Assembly (NCBI RefSeq): GCF_018687715.1
Contig: NC_056760.1
Coordinates: 6,361,501 to 6,425,500 of the forward strand
Origin: Carya illinoinensis
Lineage: Eukaryota > Streptophyta > Magnoliopsida > Fagales > Juglandaceae
Reading direction: 5' to 3'
DNA length: 64,000 nucleotides
Of the stretch, positions 48,183-60,042 are shown piece after piece. The notes beneath the pieces are model-generated. The model worked only from the letters and a program-made list of their open reading frames with translations. It had not been told where the DNA came from and ran no database searches. Positions within the stretch are counted from its first letter, which is position 1, and every line of letters begins with the position of its first letter. Made by a program: the position numbers and the translations under genes.

Positions 48183-48350
48183 TGTAACGCTAACTCTGTC
48201 CAATGGGGGGGCCAAAACTTTTGAACTATGACGACAAATGGGATGTATAGCCCAATCTGTCCAATGGCGGCCAAAACTTTTGAGCTACGGCAAATGGGAT
48301 GTAACGCTAAATCTGTCCAGTGGTGGCCACAAAGACAAATGGGGTAAGAT
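48183..48350. repeat. Tandem repeat, unit about 57-62 bp, nearly three copies
   Basis: Three successive units share CTGTCCAATGG, GGCCAAAACTTTTGA and ACAAATGGGATGTA. The third unit is shortened (CTGTCCAGTGGTGGCCAC, then GACAAATGGGG). Confidence 0.8.
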
Positions 48351-48525
48351 GCAATCAATTTGTCATTCATGCATTTTTTTTATTTGTTACTGTACTATGG
48401 TCCTCAGAACATGAAACTAAAACTACCTGAAGAGAGTCACATTTACCAGCATGCCCTATTAACCTAGTCTAGCTGCAGCTAGAATTCACTCACATGAGAA
48501 ACATAATCTACATGGAAGCCTGGAC

Positions 48526-48528
<3 letters not shown>

Positions 48529-48588
<60 letters not shown>
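48529..48588. repeat. (AG)30 microsatellite
   Basis: Uninterrupted AG run, the longest dinucleotide array in the window. Confidence 0.95.
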
Positions 48589-48592
<4 letters not shown>

Positions 48593-51229
48593 ATCATGTT
48601 AACAATCTTTTAGTCAATAAAGGAATTAACAATCTTAGCTTTGAACCACAAGTTTAAAATATGCTCAAAATGCAATGGAGCGTTAAAACTTCATGAGTTA
48701 CACCATTCAAAGAATGGTTGTATATGAAGTACCGCATCATGATCAGTATCCTATGGATCGGAGTGTACAGCATGACAAAAGTACCCAAAATCTAAAGTAT
48801 TGGTTAATTTATCTGACATTCAAAGATCAAAAAGTAAGGTTTTTTAAGAAAGTTGCATCACAGTTTGAAATGCATGTTCTTGAGCAAGAGGAAGCCATTC
48901 CAAAATTAGGCTCAAAGCTAATGTTAGAGCAAAGTGGTTTATAAAGGTTCTTATGAAGGAGAAATCAGGTTCAAGTGTTTCTTTACATGTGAAAAACTAA
49001 TTGAATCATAGACATTATCCTTCATTTATAAGGAGCTAACCAATTGCCATTTCATAAGTAAAAGGAATCTGCACCAGTTCTGTTCTTTCATAATGAAAAT
49101 TATGAAATGCTTATTTTATCAAGCTGCTCCGGATTTAAAAGAAGAGTTCATGACGCTCAAGTTCACAAAGACTTGGCATTATGGGAGAAGATGATGGTGT
49201 AGATCAGTTGGAGGATTCTATTGGTGCTTGTTTTAGAAATAAATTCTGACCTATATAAGGAGCATACTTATCAAAGAAGAAATACTTTTGAGTGTCTAAC
49301 TTAGAAAACTACCAAGAACATAATCACATAAAACTCAAAAATAAGGTACACAAAGCGACAATGAGGATATTGCATTTGAGGTAGTCCAAGAAGAAAGTAA
49401 CCAACCCATGCACTTTCTAGCAAATATATTTTTTTGATAAGTAACTTCCTGGAAAATATTTAAGCTTCCTATTCTGAATTTAATGCTTATTCACTTAATT
49501 AAATGCATGTTTATTGACTAAATTCATTTTAATCACGGATTTGTAGCTATAGTCTAACACTATATAAGCTTCAGAGTCAACCTGACCAAACCATATTTTG
49601 CAGAACTGTAAATGGTTGAGGCAGGTCTACCCGAATAATCCACACAGCCATCCCAGTTATCAACCTTCACCCTGACACATGTAAGAAAAACCTTGTTACA
49701 GTTTCCTTTTTGAATAAATCAAAACTTAATTATATTCAGAGGAGAAAGTACACAGACCATTCAGTACATAAAACAACAACCAGATATAATTGCATACAGA
49801 AAATTACAAACCACCATGATGATCGTGCCATTGTAGTACTTAATTAAATTCAGAGGAGAAAAATACATACTATTCTTTGTTTGTAGTTTTGATGTAAAAT
49901 GAATCAGCGTTTGGTCAAAAAATTTTCCGGATAAACCATTTAATTTCCATTGTTTGGTGAAGATCCGAAAATACTGAGGAAAATCTTTTCAAGTGTTTCT
50001 CTGTTCCTGAAATCATTTGCATAACCCCATCGCCAATCCATTAAAAATCTACCCTCCGTGAAACCATCACAGAAAATAATTACTATTTTGTTTTTCTAAG
50101 CAAAAATTGTTATTGGTTGAATTATGCCTCTCCTTTTTTATCATTGTGCTGGAATCAATATTTGGCTCTGCATTCATTTCTTTTTTTTTTTCTCCCCCTA
50201 AAAATATAACCAATTTTCATTTAACAGCATTGTCCGGCCCTACCAAGCACTGAAAAATACGAAACGTTTTTAGCAAACCAGTTTTCGTCGAAGCAAAAAG
50301 GCTAAAAATGTCCGGCGATTTTCCTCCAGCATACTGATAATGATCATAATATTGTCTTATAGCTTTAAACCATAGCACATAAGGTGCATGGCAGAATGCA
50401 AAGCAAAGTGGATCACTTGAAAAAATCCTAAAGTTTTCATGTAACAGAAACACTATAGATAAAGAATCACAGCCCTGAAACTGATAAGAGACTGTATCCA
50501 CCAATTTTTTTTGCCTTTCAAAACTCTTTCTAAAGTAAAAATCACAAAAATCTACTCTGCTAAATTCATATGTATTCTCAAAATAGTTGTGTTGGTGGGT
50601 ACGTAATATAAGAAAGTAACAATATTTGGTGTGATTACGATTGTTACCTGGAATTGGTCACACTGCGTGGCTTCCCTGCGTTTTCTGAGTAGCAATGGCA
50701 GGGGCACTTGGCACAAACTGCAAATGAAAACGCCTTGTAAGGACTTCGATGGTTGTGAGTACTGACTTTGTGAGTTGCAAAGGAAGGTCTACTGCCAACC
50801 TCCTGAGTCCAAAGTGAACTCTAACGATGTTTCCGAGATGAAAATTTCTACTCATTCTCCCTATGCACATTATACATAATTTTTATTTTTTTTTTCCTTA
50901 TTAAATATACAATATATAAATAATGAATAAAAAATTCAATTAATTTATAAAAAATAAAAGAAAAATAAATAAATATAATATGCAGAATAATGAGTAACAA
51001 AATTCTTTACAGTTTTCTTACGTATAAGCAAAATTACGTATTAATCTATATACCAATATTGATTAATTCATATTCAAAATTTAAATTAGCGTTATTTTCA
51101 ATAAAATCTACTTTTTGATCAATCACATTAAATTGATATACATATTAATGCATAGTTATGTTTACAACTAGATTTTTTCAAATTTTTATAAATAAATTGT
51201 ATTGCTTGAAAAGAAGTACTAATTAAGGT

Positions 51230-51350
51230 TTTGTTTGGATTAAAAAAACTATTTTGACTCATTTCATATCATCTTATTTAATTATATACAATTTTTCTAA
51301 ATTTTTAAATAAAATATAATAAATAATTCAACTTTTTCAAATCAACGAAC
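51230..51350. repeat. AT-rich dispersed repeat (MITE-like), copy C
   Basis: TTTGTTTGGATTAAAAAAAC and CATTTCATATCATC precede the shared core AAATAAAATATAATAAATAA and TTCAACTTTTTCAAATC. This is the same internal order as copies A and E. Confidence 0.5.
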
Positions 51351-52651
51351 TCCAAAATTGTAAATATTATTTCTCTTTACATATACTAATTAATTAATAT
51401 GATCCACAGTCCACTATCAAATACGTGATATATGTCTTATTCTGTTAATAATAAATAAAACTTAGTACTGTGTGCATAATATTTCTGTAAGTCGTTTTAA
51501 ACGAATTACGATTACTAAAAATTTAAAATTCAATATTTGTTTTATCAAGTACTAATTAATTTATCGCGTACGTTTGTTAGTTGCAGAGTAGATTATTAAC
51601 AAAATAATTATCATTACAGAAAAGAAATTAAATAAATTAAACCATCTATGAAGAGTTCTTGGTGCAATTTTTTTTTTTTTAATACAAGAATGTGGAGGAT
51701 TTCAATTAATACATGACTTGTCAAAAGAAATATATATAAGGTAGAACCACAACAGGTCCTTCCTCCATCCAAACAGTTTCTATATCTAAAAGAAAGTACT
51801 GCTAACTGTGTAGTTTGATGAGATGATTGATTTCCTAATTCACTTCTGATAAAAGAGAACTCCCATCTGGAGTACAGTAACCTTGCTTGCTTAATGTCTT
51901 CAATAAACTGACCTGACCATGAAGAATCTAAACCGAACTGCTCTTAAAAGGGCATAACACTCATCTAAGTAGACAGAGGTTACAAAACTTCTTTGAGCAG
52001 CTAATACCACATGAATATCACTTGTTGAATCTCGAATATATAACAACACCTATCCCCATCTGCTGCTGAGTTTTAACAAAACTTGCATCAAAGTTAACCT
52101 TCATCCAAGAACTTGTAGTTGGTTTTCAATAAGCCATTCCAGCTTCTGGTAATGGATAGTATCATTGATTAATATAAAACCCGTGGTACTTTAGTCATTG
52201 TATTTATGAACATTAAGTGAAATGGCTTAAATACCTATTATTTTATGGGTATATTATATATTTCAAGCTCTAAAATGAAGGCACAACAAGAGATCATGAT
52301 TAGGTTCCTTGCAAAAGAAATTTTATTTTGTACTTACGAACTTATTTACAATGGGTCAATTTTCGTTGCTCAATCAAAATGTTATCCTTGCAAATAATAT
52401 AGAATCTGGTATATATTCTAGTAATTGGAAGGCACATCAAATTCATGTAACTTATATATATAATATGTTTATCAATAATTATGATCAGATAAATGTCCCA
52501 AAATGCATGGTGCAAGAAAATTAAACAAGTTGCATATATCGCATTGGCTTGGAATTAGGCAGCCATGCCAGGAGGTACTTTGAAAAGATCATGCATGGTT
52601 GAATAATATTAATTAAGATAAATACTGCCGGCATGGATTAATATTAAATGA

Positions 52652-55600
52652 TCAGGGTAGGGGCTGCCTATGTGAATAATTAGAAGCAGCATGATGACCT
52701 GATGATCCAATAGATAAAGTTGCAAGGCTGTTAGCTTCAAGTTCTTCCTTGTGTCTGAGTTGCTCTATGAGTAATGCAAGAGATGCTTCTTCCTCATCTC
52801 TATTCCCGTATGTATATGGGGTAGAATATTGGTTGTGGCAGACGTTGTAGCTCATCATCATGTGGTTTCTATTATTCATCATCATCTGATCTCTTCTGTA
52901 TGCAGGTTGCTGCTGATGATCGTCGTCTTCTTCTTCTACTACTGGTCGTTTTCCCCTTTTAATGGTGACATACTGCATCACCCTCGATCGCAATATTAAT
53001 TAATGAACAACATTAATTAATTACATGCAATTACTACACGTACGTACATGCACTAGGCATTATTAATTATATATTAGTATATAATTCTTTCATTATAAAA
53101 TGCACATTCTAATTAATATTAGGCAGGTAATTCACTTCCATGAATGCATGGAAAATATTTCATGAATTTATATGCAAGATTAAACAATAAATGACAATCA
53201 AGTACATAAATACATTAATATCTTTTATTTGGTGTAAAAAATTAATAAGAAAAGGCTAATAAATGCATGATATGTGATACGGTAGTACTACGGCTACCGC
53301 TGGTAGCTCCCGCTAGTTATAGTGTGTGTTTTTATTTTTGGCATTTGTTTAACATGTATTTTTTAATACTTTTCAATATATATTTTTAAAAATTTATAAT
53401 ATTATCAAAAAAATACTTCCTTAATTATTAAATAAAAGAGAAAAAAGGAGGGCTAGTTGTAACCCCCAGCTAGAGCTACCAGCGGTGGTTTAAGCATTTC
53501 CCTGCGTGATGGCAGCAATTGTAACGCACAGGTACTTTACAGCTAATCTAATTAATTAGGATGTAGATTTTATAGATTTTTTTTTTTTTAAATATATATT
53601 TTCTACGGTTGAAGAGAGACATATAATTTGTAAACTCCATATTTAATAGAGCCAATTGTTGAAAGTCTACAAATTATGTTAGCTATAATTTGGATGGTGA
53701 GATAATATGAAATGAGATAGTTTTATATAAAAGTTAAAAATTGAATAAAATATTATTAGAATATTATTTTTTAATATTATTATTATTTTAAGATTTAAAA
53801 AAATTAAAATTTTTCTTATATTTTGTGTGAAAATTTTTAAAAAAATATAATAATGAGATGAGATGAAACCGTTTCTATATCTAAACTCTCTTAAATAATA
53901 TTATAGAGTGCTTTAAGTAAAAATAATAATAAGAAATGTTGATTCATCAAGCCAACTTCTAAGCTGTGCTTGTTTAGCACGAGCTCAGTCCTACCTGTCT
54001 ATTAAATGGCAAATTTACAACCAACTCATCATATCCTATGTGTTCATTAAAGCTTACATATGTAAGTTTTTTTTTCCATATTAATTGGCATTTTTCTCTC
54101 TGTCGTTTTGCCTTTCACCAAGCTAGGGATATCGTCTTAGGGAAAGGTTCAAGGGCATTATAGTCCTACAATCAGAGAAAACTTTCTTTTCTTTTTCTGT
54201 TTTAAATGAGGATTAATTTTCAAAGAAATTGAGTTACAACTTTTAAGGAAGAAGAACTCACGAGATTCTTGCATTCATCCTCGTAAAGAGTAATGGAATC
54301 TCCAATCACCAGCTCATTTTGCCTCACAAAATCCACTGTGATTTGGAAAAGATTAGTGAACATGCATGCAGCATGGGAGATCAGACAAATCAAGTTAAGA
54401 GAGAATATCGGTCGGTGCAGGAATTACCTGTATTTTCAAGGACATACATTCTGCTCTTATTATTTGACCAATACCTGTGTAATTATCAACGTAAAGAAAT
54501 GAAACATCGATCCTTAAACAACTGTTGGTCTAAATAGTGCAAAGATATTGTAAAAAGGCCCTAGAAAATTGAAGAAAGAAATCAAATGCCCAAATGATAT
54601 GAACTCACTTGTATTTCACGTTCCACTCTTGGTTAGAATACACATCTCGGATCACAGTTTGGATTCCATCTTTATCAGAGAGGGTTGGGAGGTTTTCTTC
54701 TGCTTCTCTCTTTGGTGAAGTTGATGATTGAGATCATTAACCCAAGAATACATTAGATCAGCTTGGATATCGAACAACAAAACTGAAAAATGCGAGCGTA
54801 AATATATAACAGAATTTTTAAAGATTTTCTAGATGATGATGGTAATTCTCCTCCATGCATTGCAAAAATAGTTGTCACTAACGAGGACTATTTTTTCTTT
54901 TTTTATGTTTTTGTATGCAAATACCGAGAAAGAAGAACTTAGTTATTGGGCAGTCTAGATCACAATCATATTGCAGTGGTATGGCCGCATGAACCAAAGC
55001 TAATAAAAGATATTAGTGGTTGACTCTGCGCTTGTTTTCCTTTTCTCAAATTTTCCTAAAAATACAAAGAACCAAACTAAAACAACATAAAACCAAACAG
55101 GCTTCTTTTAGTAAAATTCTAAGCCTCCGTAGCCAGATTGATAAGGAGAATTTACCATATAGGAGAACATTACCTTAGGGAGCACAATCCTGCCCAAGGA
55201 CCCAACATCGCTATTCTTCAACTCCTTTTTAAGTAAAACTCTAAGCCTCTACAGCCAAATTGAATTACTTAGCCATGTATAAAAGACCCAATATATATAG
55301 GAGATCATTCGCACGATATTGTAACCAGAAAATTACAATCTAGGAGATCAAATTCAGAGTTCACAGAAGCCCACCTTCTTATCCGGCGTGAAGAACGTGT
55401 AGGTATCTCTTTTGATGTTGCTGTTCTGCGCCTCAGCATCGTCAGCACCGTACACGGCCAGTCCCCGGGTATATACCTGATTCGAAGTAGCCCAGGAAGC
55501 AGGATTTTTGCTCGAACTGAGGCTCCTTTGGCGTGCCATTTTGCGCTTACTCCTCGCAACCTTGGTTGTCCAAGCATCCACAAGCCTTCTCTCTTGTTCT

Positions 55601-55815
55601 TTCGATAGCAAATCATGTGGTTGCTGACCAGCCCCAATTACGAAAGGATATGCCGGGTACGCCAAATGCTGACCAACCTGCTCTAAAGGAAATGCGTGGG
55701 GAAATTGCAGATGACCTTCGTGGGGTGGAAAATAATACACAAGAGAGGTTGAGAAGGGTGAAGAGGTTGAAGGGGCTCTGGTGGTTGTGGGAATGGGTGT
55801 GAAAAAGTTGTCCAT
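52652..55815 (-). CDS. LEC2: LEAFY COTYLEDON2-type B3 transcription factor
   Basis: Six exons: 55815-55375, 55248-55174, 54709-54609, 54474-54428, 54335-54262 and 52972-52652. All have GT-AG borders and compatible phases. The product is 352 residues (Arabidopsis LEC2 is 363, from memory). N-terminal motif: WTTKVARSKRKMARQRSLSS, the B2-like basic block. The B3 domain runs from about residue 147 to 250: RLRVLLKKELKNSDVGSLGR, IVLPKREAEENLP, YSNQEWNVKYKYWSNNKSRM, YVLENTVDFVRQNELVIGDS, ITLYEDECKNLY. The acidic tail keeps DEEEASLALLIEQL, matching the LEC2 end. B3 domains of this class bind RY motifs (CATGCA) and activate seed maturation and somatic embryogenesis programmes in the nucleus. FUS3 and ABI3 are near relatives, but WSNNKSRMYVLENT and the tail favour LEC2. 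Intron 5 is 1.3 kb and holds a MITE. No disruption is seen. Confidence 0.93.
53291..53491. mobile_element. MITE with ~25-bp inverted ends in LEC2 intron 5
   Basis: The left end ACCGCTGGTAGCTCCCGCTAG and the right end, read inverted as ACCGCTGGTAGCTCTAGCT, match at 13 consecutive bases and beyond. The interior is AT-rich and non-coding. Target-site duplication not resolved. Confidence 0.7.
53690..53890. repeat. AT-rich dispersed repeat (MITE-like), copy D, inverted, in LEC2 intron 5
   Basis: Reads TTTGGATGGTGAGATAATATG at one end and AATAATGAGATGAGATGAAACC at the other, with the family core in reverse orientation between them. Confidence 0.55.
55102..55140 (-). repeat. Partial copy of the LEC2 exon 2 acceptor and 5' part, in intron 2
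   Basis: The + strand text 55102-55140 matches 55222-55262 over about 40 bases (TAAAATTCTAAGCCTC against TAAAACTCTAAGCCTC), including the acceptor side and first codons (LRVLLK) of exon 2. It lies 3' of the real exon and carries no full exon. Confidence 0.7.
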
Positions 55816-56160
55816 TATCAGAATGAACAAGAAGATCTGAACGTGGTCTTTAGGATTGTGGTGGCCTGCGATCAGACACGGCTGTGAGGAACAGGCTGAG
55901 GCTTGGTGTGAGTGTTTGTTTCTTGTGAAACCAAATATGGTATAAGAACTAAGAAACCAGAAGGGGAGCCTGAAGACACTGCCAGTGGAGAGAGCACAAG
56001 TGTAAGAAAAGCGAGAGAAACGTGTCAAAAGGTGCAGTGGAGTGGTTGAAGATAGAAAAAATAGAGTGAACAGATAGGCGAAGAGAGGAAGAGCGTGCTG
56101 ATGGGGTGGAGTGGCTGACAGATGGCCGGAGGGTGGTAGCTTTGGGATGCCCATCTGACC

Positions 56161-56163
<3 letters not shown>

Positions 56164-56206
<43 letters not shown>
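56164..56206. repeat. (GA)n microsatellite in the LEC2 leader/promoter
   Basis: About 21 GA units roughly 350 bp before the LEC2 ATG, a CT run on the coding strand. GAGA-type motifs near LEC2 starts are known targets of BPC proteins and Polycomb recruitment in Arabidopsis. Whether this array works that way is inference. Confidence 0.85.
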
Positions 56207-56211
<5 letters not shown>

Positions 56212-57019
56212 CTTAAAATTGTCGCCTCCTTTTGCTTTAAATGTGGCAGACTTGGGCTCATCCATTCTTGCACAGAACACCACAGCTACCATATATGACT
56301 GGCCACTACGCATTCATGGCCTCCGGCCTCGTCAAACGAAACCACACCCTCTCTTACACTCTCTTTGAAATGCTGGCCATCCCATTCAAATTGCTATACG
56401 TGGTGCATAACTAACTTTCTCGGTTTTTGGGTTTGTATTTTAAAGGGAGAAGAAAAAATAAGGCATCCCCTCTTGGGCACTGCTTTTTCTTCTGATTTGT
56501 TCATATTGAACATGCTACTGAAAATACTTCTGAATCTGAACCACAATCCCGAACTCCGGGACTTAAATCAGCATATATACATATATATAATCTAGCAAAC
56601 ACGTACCCACATTTCACGAAAATCCACTCAAGGAAGGTTCACCGAATCACCATGCAGCTACAGAAACAGACGTCTCTGTGTTGGCAACCGTAACTACTGA
56701 TATCAAGAGAATATTTCGATCTAGTTACAGCAGTTATTTTTGTACAGATATTTATTTTTCAGACTTTCTAGATTTCGGTACTAGCTAGTTCTTTAGTTCA
56801 CCTTAGATTAATCCATGTTGCGTAAATATCATTTGCCGCTTAGGCATTATTGTAGCTATAGCCGGCGGTAGTACCAGAGAATAATTGAAAAAGTTGTGGA
56901 AGGCGGAGGTATCTGTTTCTGAGTATCAACGGTACTGGCCGGGGCTAAGATCGACGTTGATGGAGACTGGAGAGATCAGAGGTACGCAGTAGATCAGTGT
57001 CGTAGATCAGGTCGAGTGC

Positions 57020-57027
57020 CATGCATG
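57020..57027. promoter_or_regulatory. RY-type motif CATGCATG upstream of LEC2
   Basis: CATGCATG, the RY core bound by B3 factors of the LEC2/FUS3/ABI3 class, lies 1.2 kb before the LEC2 ATG. An autoregulatory role is possible but unproven, and the word is common by chance. Confidence 0.3.
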
Positions 57028-57324
57028 GTGGTGTACTAGTGTGTCATTTGCAAGCGGGGAAGAGAAAAAGATTTTGATTCCGAAAAAAACCTGAAATGGG
57101 TCGGCAGGATATGCCTCATCGGCTGGTTTACTTGTTCATTTCAAGTAACCATTTATTTTTTTTCAAATATTAGCTATGCTAAGGCCAGTGGCCCAGTATG
57201 GTAACGATGATGTTATTCAAATAGTATAACGTACAGCTTAAAAAATATATATATATTTATAAATATATATATATATATATAATATATGTATATAATTGGT
57301 AAATATAATGTAAGAAGACTTAGC

Positions 57325-57510
57325 CCTCCGTTTTCGTAAATACTTTTGATCATCTTATAATTATAATTTTTTTAAAATTCTCATATAAAATATAATAGAT
57401 AATTTAATTTTTTTAAATTTTAATTCTATTTTTTTAAATTTTAAAATAATAATAATATTAAAAAAATAATATTTTATTTAATTTTTATCTTTTATCTAAA
57501 ACTGCCTTAT
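57325..57510. repeat. AT-rich dispersed repeat (MITE-like), copy E
   Basis: Shares the family core (TATAAAATATAATAGATAATT, then AATAATAATATTAAAAAAATA, then ATTTTATTTAATTTT and CTTATCTCA). Confidence 0.5.
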
Positions 57511-58014
57511 CTCAAATAAATTATTTTTTCTATATGATGTATTTTATAAAAATACTCTTAATTTTAAAATATATTTTTGTAAAGTGTCATGAAAAGTATT
57601 GTATTTATCCTTTTTCTAAATATAATATGTAGACCCCACATATTCAATTATTAGATTCACAATATCCACGAAATAAGCAATATTAAATACTTTATTATAT
57701 ACGTTATGATCTTTATCTCTGTCCTAATTAATTGTTATAAAATGTTTGGGACAGAGGATTGCACAGAATTGAATCACGGTATTAGCATATCATGATCCAT
57801 TTGGAGTCTCAATGCCTTTGACATTCAAATGGTATTTTCTAGACCTGATGTTATATTAATCTACAATAACAGCTAACTAATAAGACCATATCAGGATCGA
57901 CAAAGTACTCGAGAGTCGGTTTATAATTAATCCCTAAAGACCCTTGATAAGATGACGAGAGTTCTTCCGGTTGATACTATTAACAGCTAATTTAGGGCTT
58001 GCATGTTCTGGGAG

Positions 58015-58360
58015 TGAGATGATTTCATCTCAAATTCTCTCGTGATTTTCTTCTTAAATATTATTCAAATATAAATACTTTTCAATTTCAAATATTTAAC
58101 TTTTTCATTTATCATTATATGCATTTAGTTAATCATTACAACTTTTTCAAACTTTCAAACAAATTAAACATAAAAAATAATACAATTTTTCAAAATTCAA
58201 AATAAAAATAATGTTAAAAAATTTATATTATAACAATATTTTTATTCAACTATTTTTCTCTTATTTTTCAAAATCTAATAAAATATCTTAATTCAAAACA
58301 TTTTACTACTGTTTACAAAATTCTTATCTCATCTCATCTTATCATCCAAACATCATGAAA
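58015..58360. repeat. AT-rich dispersed repeat (MITE-like), copy F, with matching ends
   Basis: Starts GAGATGATTTCATCTCAAATT and ends TTATCTCATCTCATCTTATC before CCAAACATCATG. The ends are loosely inverted, as expected for a MITE. The interior is AT-rich. Confidence 0.5.
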
Positions 58361-60042
58361 GTGACTGCACATAAAATTTTTGTATTTATATTATATCTCA
58401 TGATAATGGGAATTAAGATGCCACTGATTATACATATACATACATATATAATATTTATATATGTGAGATAGAATTTTAATATTGGAAAATGATATTATTA
58501 CTACTCAATTACAACTTATCTACAACTCTTTTTGTATTTGATTTTTTTTTAATTTTTAATTTTACTTAATGATTAAAGAAGTGAGTATTAATAAAATTAT
58601 ATATTTTTTTTAATTTTTTCTTAATGATTAAGGAGGTTAAAAAAATACTTAAAAAAATGGAATAAAAATAAAAAAAATTTGAAATGCACATGAATGGTAA
58701 ATGGGTTGTAATAGAGTGGTAACTCTATCACTACCTTTTATATTGGAAGAGGAAACTCAAACTTGTTTATATTCTATGATTTAATTAATTAATTACTTTA
58801 TTACTGGAACTCTTAATTTCATTGTTGGAATCGTGAGGCTAATTTAACTGATGGAGAATAATTGACAGCAGAAAACACACACCAATAACGGAATATCAAG
58901 AGTTTTGATAGGGATGAGCCACTGTAGCGGTGTGCAATTTTGCACACCCTACGTGGCAATTTTTTTTTTTTAAATTATTTGAAACACACCGTTTTCGGTA
59001 GGAAGTTTTGATATTATTCTCATTCAAATTTCTTCCCCCGCATTAAATCCCAGCCTGCGTCGAATCTCCTTCCCGCCCGCGTCAAACCTCCTCTGCCCAC
59101 TGTCGCCGATGATGACGTCGTCTCTCTTTCAAGCGACACCGAGCCAGTTTGCACAACCCATCTGCACATCCCCATCAAAGGGTGAGGGTTTCTTGCCCTA
59201 TCTGTTAGGAGCTCAGATCGGAAAGAAAATTAGTTGTATTCTTTTTTATTTGTTCATTCTCTTTCTCAAAGTAAGTAATCGGGAAATAATATTATTTTTC
59301 AATTTTTACCCATTTTTCTCGATGTCGGTCTTAGTCCTCTGGGCTAAATCAATTGCAGCTAAGTTGTGGAGATAGAAAGATTGTGCATCAGAAGGAAAAA
59401 CTTTACAAAAATCTGTCAACCTTGCTCCTTAGTCATTTGTCATTTGTTTCTCCATCCCTCTTGCACGCAGGCGCAGCCCCTCTCTCTCCGGTATTTTCTC
59501 TTTGGGAATCCTCTCTCCCACATTAATCTTTGTTTTCTTGGACGATTATTTCTGCTCTGAATTTAGAAAGTTTATCTCCCTCACCGTCGCACATAGTCTT
59601 GCCATGAATCAATGATTTGGATTTGAAAATGATTTTTTTTTTATTTTTAATGTATTAATATTTGTTTTATCATTCATGATTTTTTTGTTTTTGTACATAT
59701 CTATTTGGTCAGTTTGCATGATTCATATATTATAAGAATTCGAAACTGACATTCTTAGTTTTAAAAAAAAATCAGGACTGCCAAAGGAAACAGAAACATG
59801 ACCATACACTAAGACTGAATCGTCCTAAGAAAAATTCTCATCTCCATTTCAATATTAGCTCATTGATCCCCCAAGTTTCGATGAATGCCATCGGCAAGCC
59901 ACTATGGTCACTACAAGTAATCTAGGACAAATAAGTTTCAAAATCAATTGTTTTATTTCTCCAAACCATCTTAAACAAAAAATACAGGGGAGAGAACATT
60001 CAACAATCAAACCCGTAAACTCAACACAAGTAGTCTAGATCC

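Larger units (their letters stand above)
45661..52651. other. Gene-poor 7 kb between RPS5 and LEC2
   Basis: No gene can be supported. A few - strand blocks have exon-like features: 46203-45940, 48072-47980, 49672-49619 and 50717-50648. They do not join into a recognisable protein. An NPF-transporter-like phrase (DNWDGCVDYSGRPAS) occurs at 49672-49619. The stretch also holds a ~60-bp tandem repeat (48183-48350), an AG microsatellite (48529-48588) and an AT-rich dispersed repeat (51230-51350). Confidence 0.4.
56314..58900. other. LEC2 upstream region and AT-rich spacer
   Basis: No gene was recognised. It holds an RY-type palindrome (57020-57027) and two AT-rich dispersed repeat copies. Confidence 0.5.

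Noticed and set aside
48693..48944. 83-codon + frame
   Set aside because: No recognisable domain and no start or splice context, in repeat-rich DNA.
55816..56313. Upstream extension of the LEC2 frame to 319 codons
   Set aside because: It is translation of the leader including the GA array. LEC2 homology starts at the ATG at 55815.
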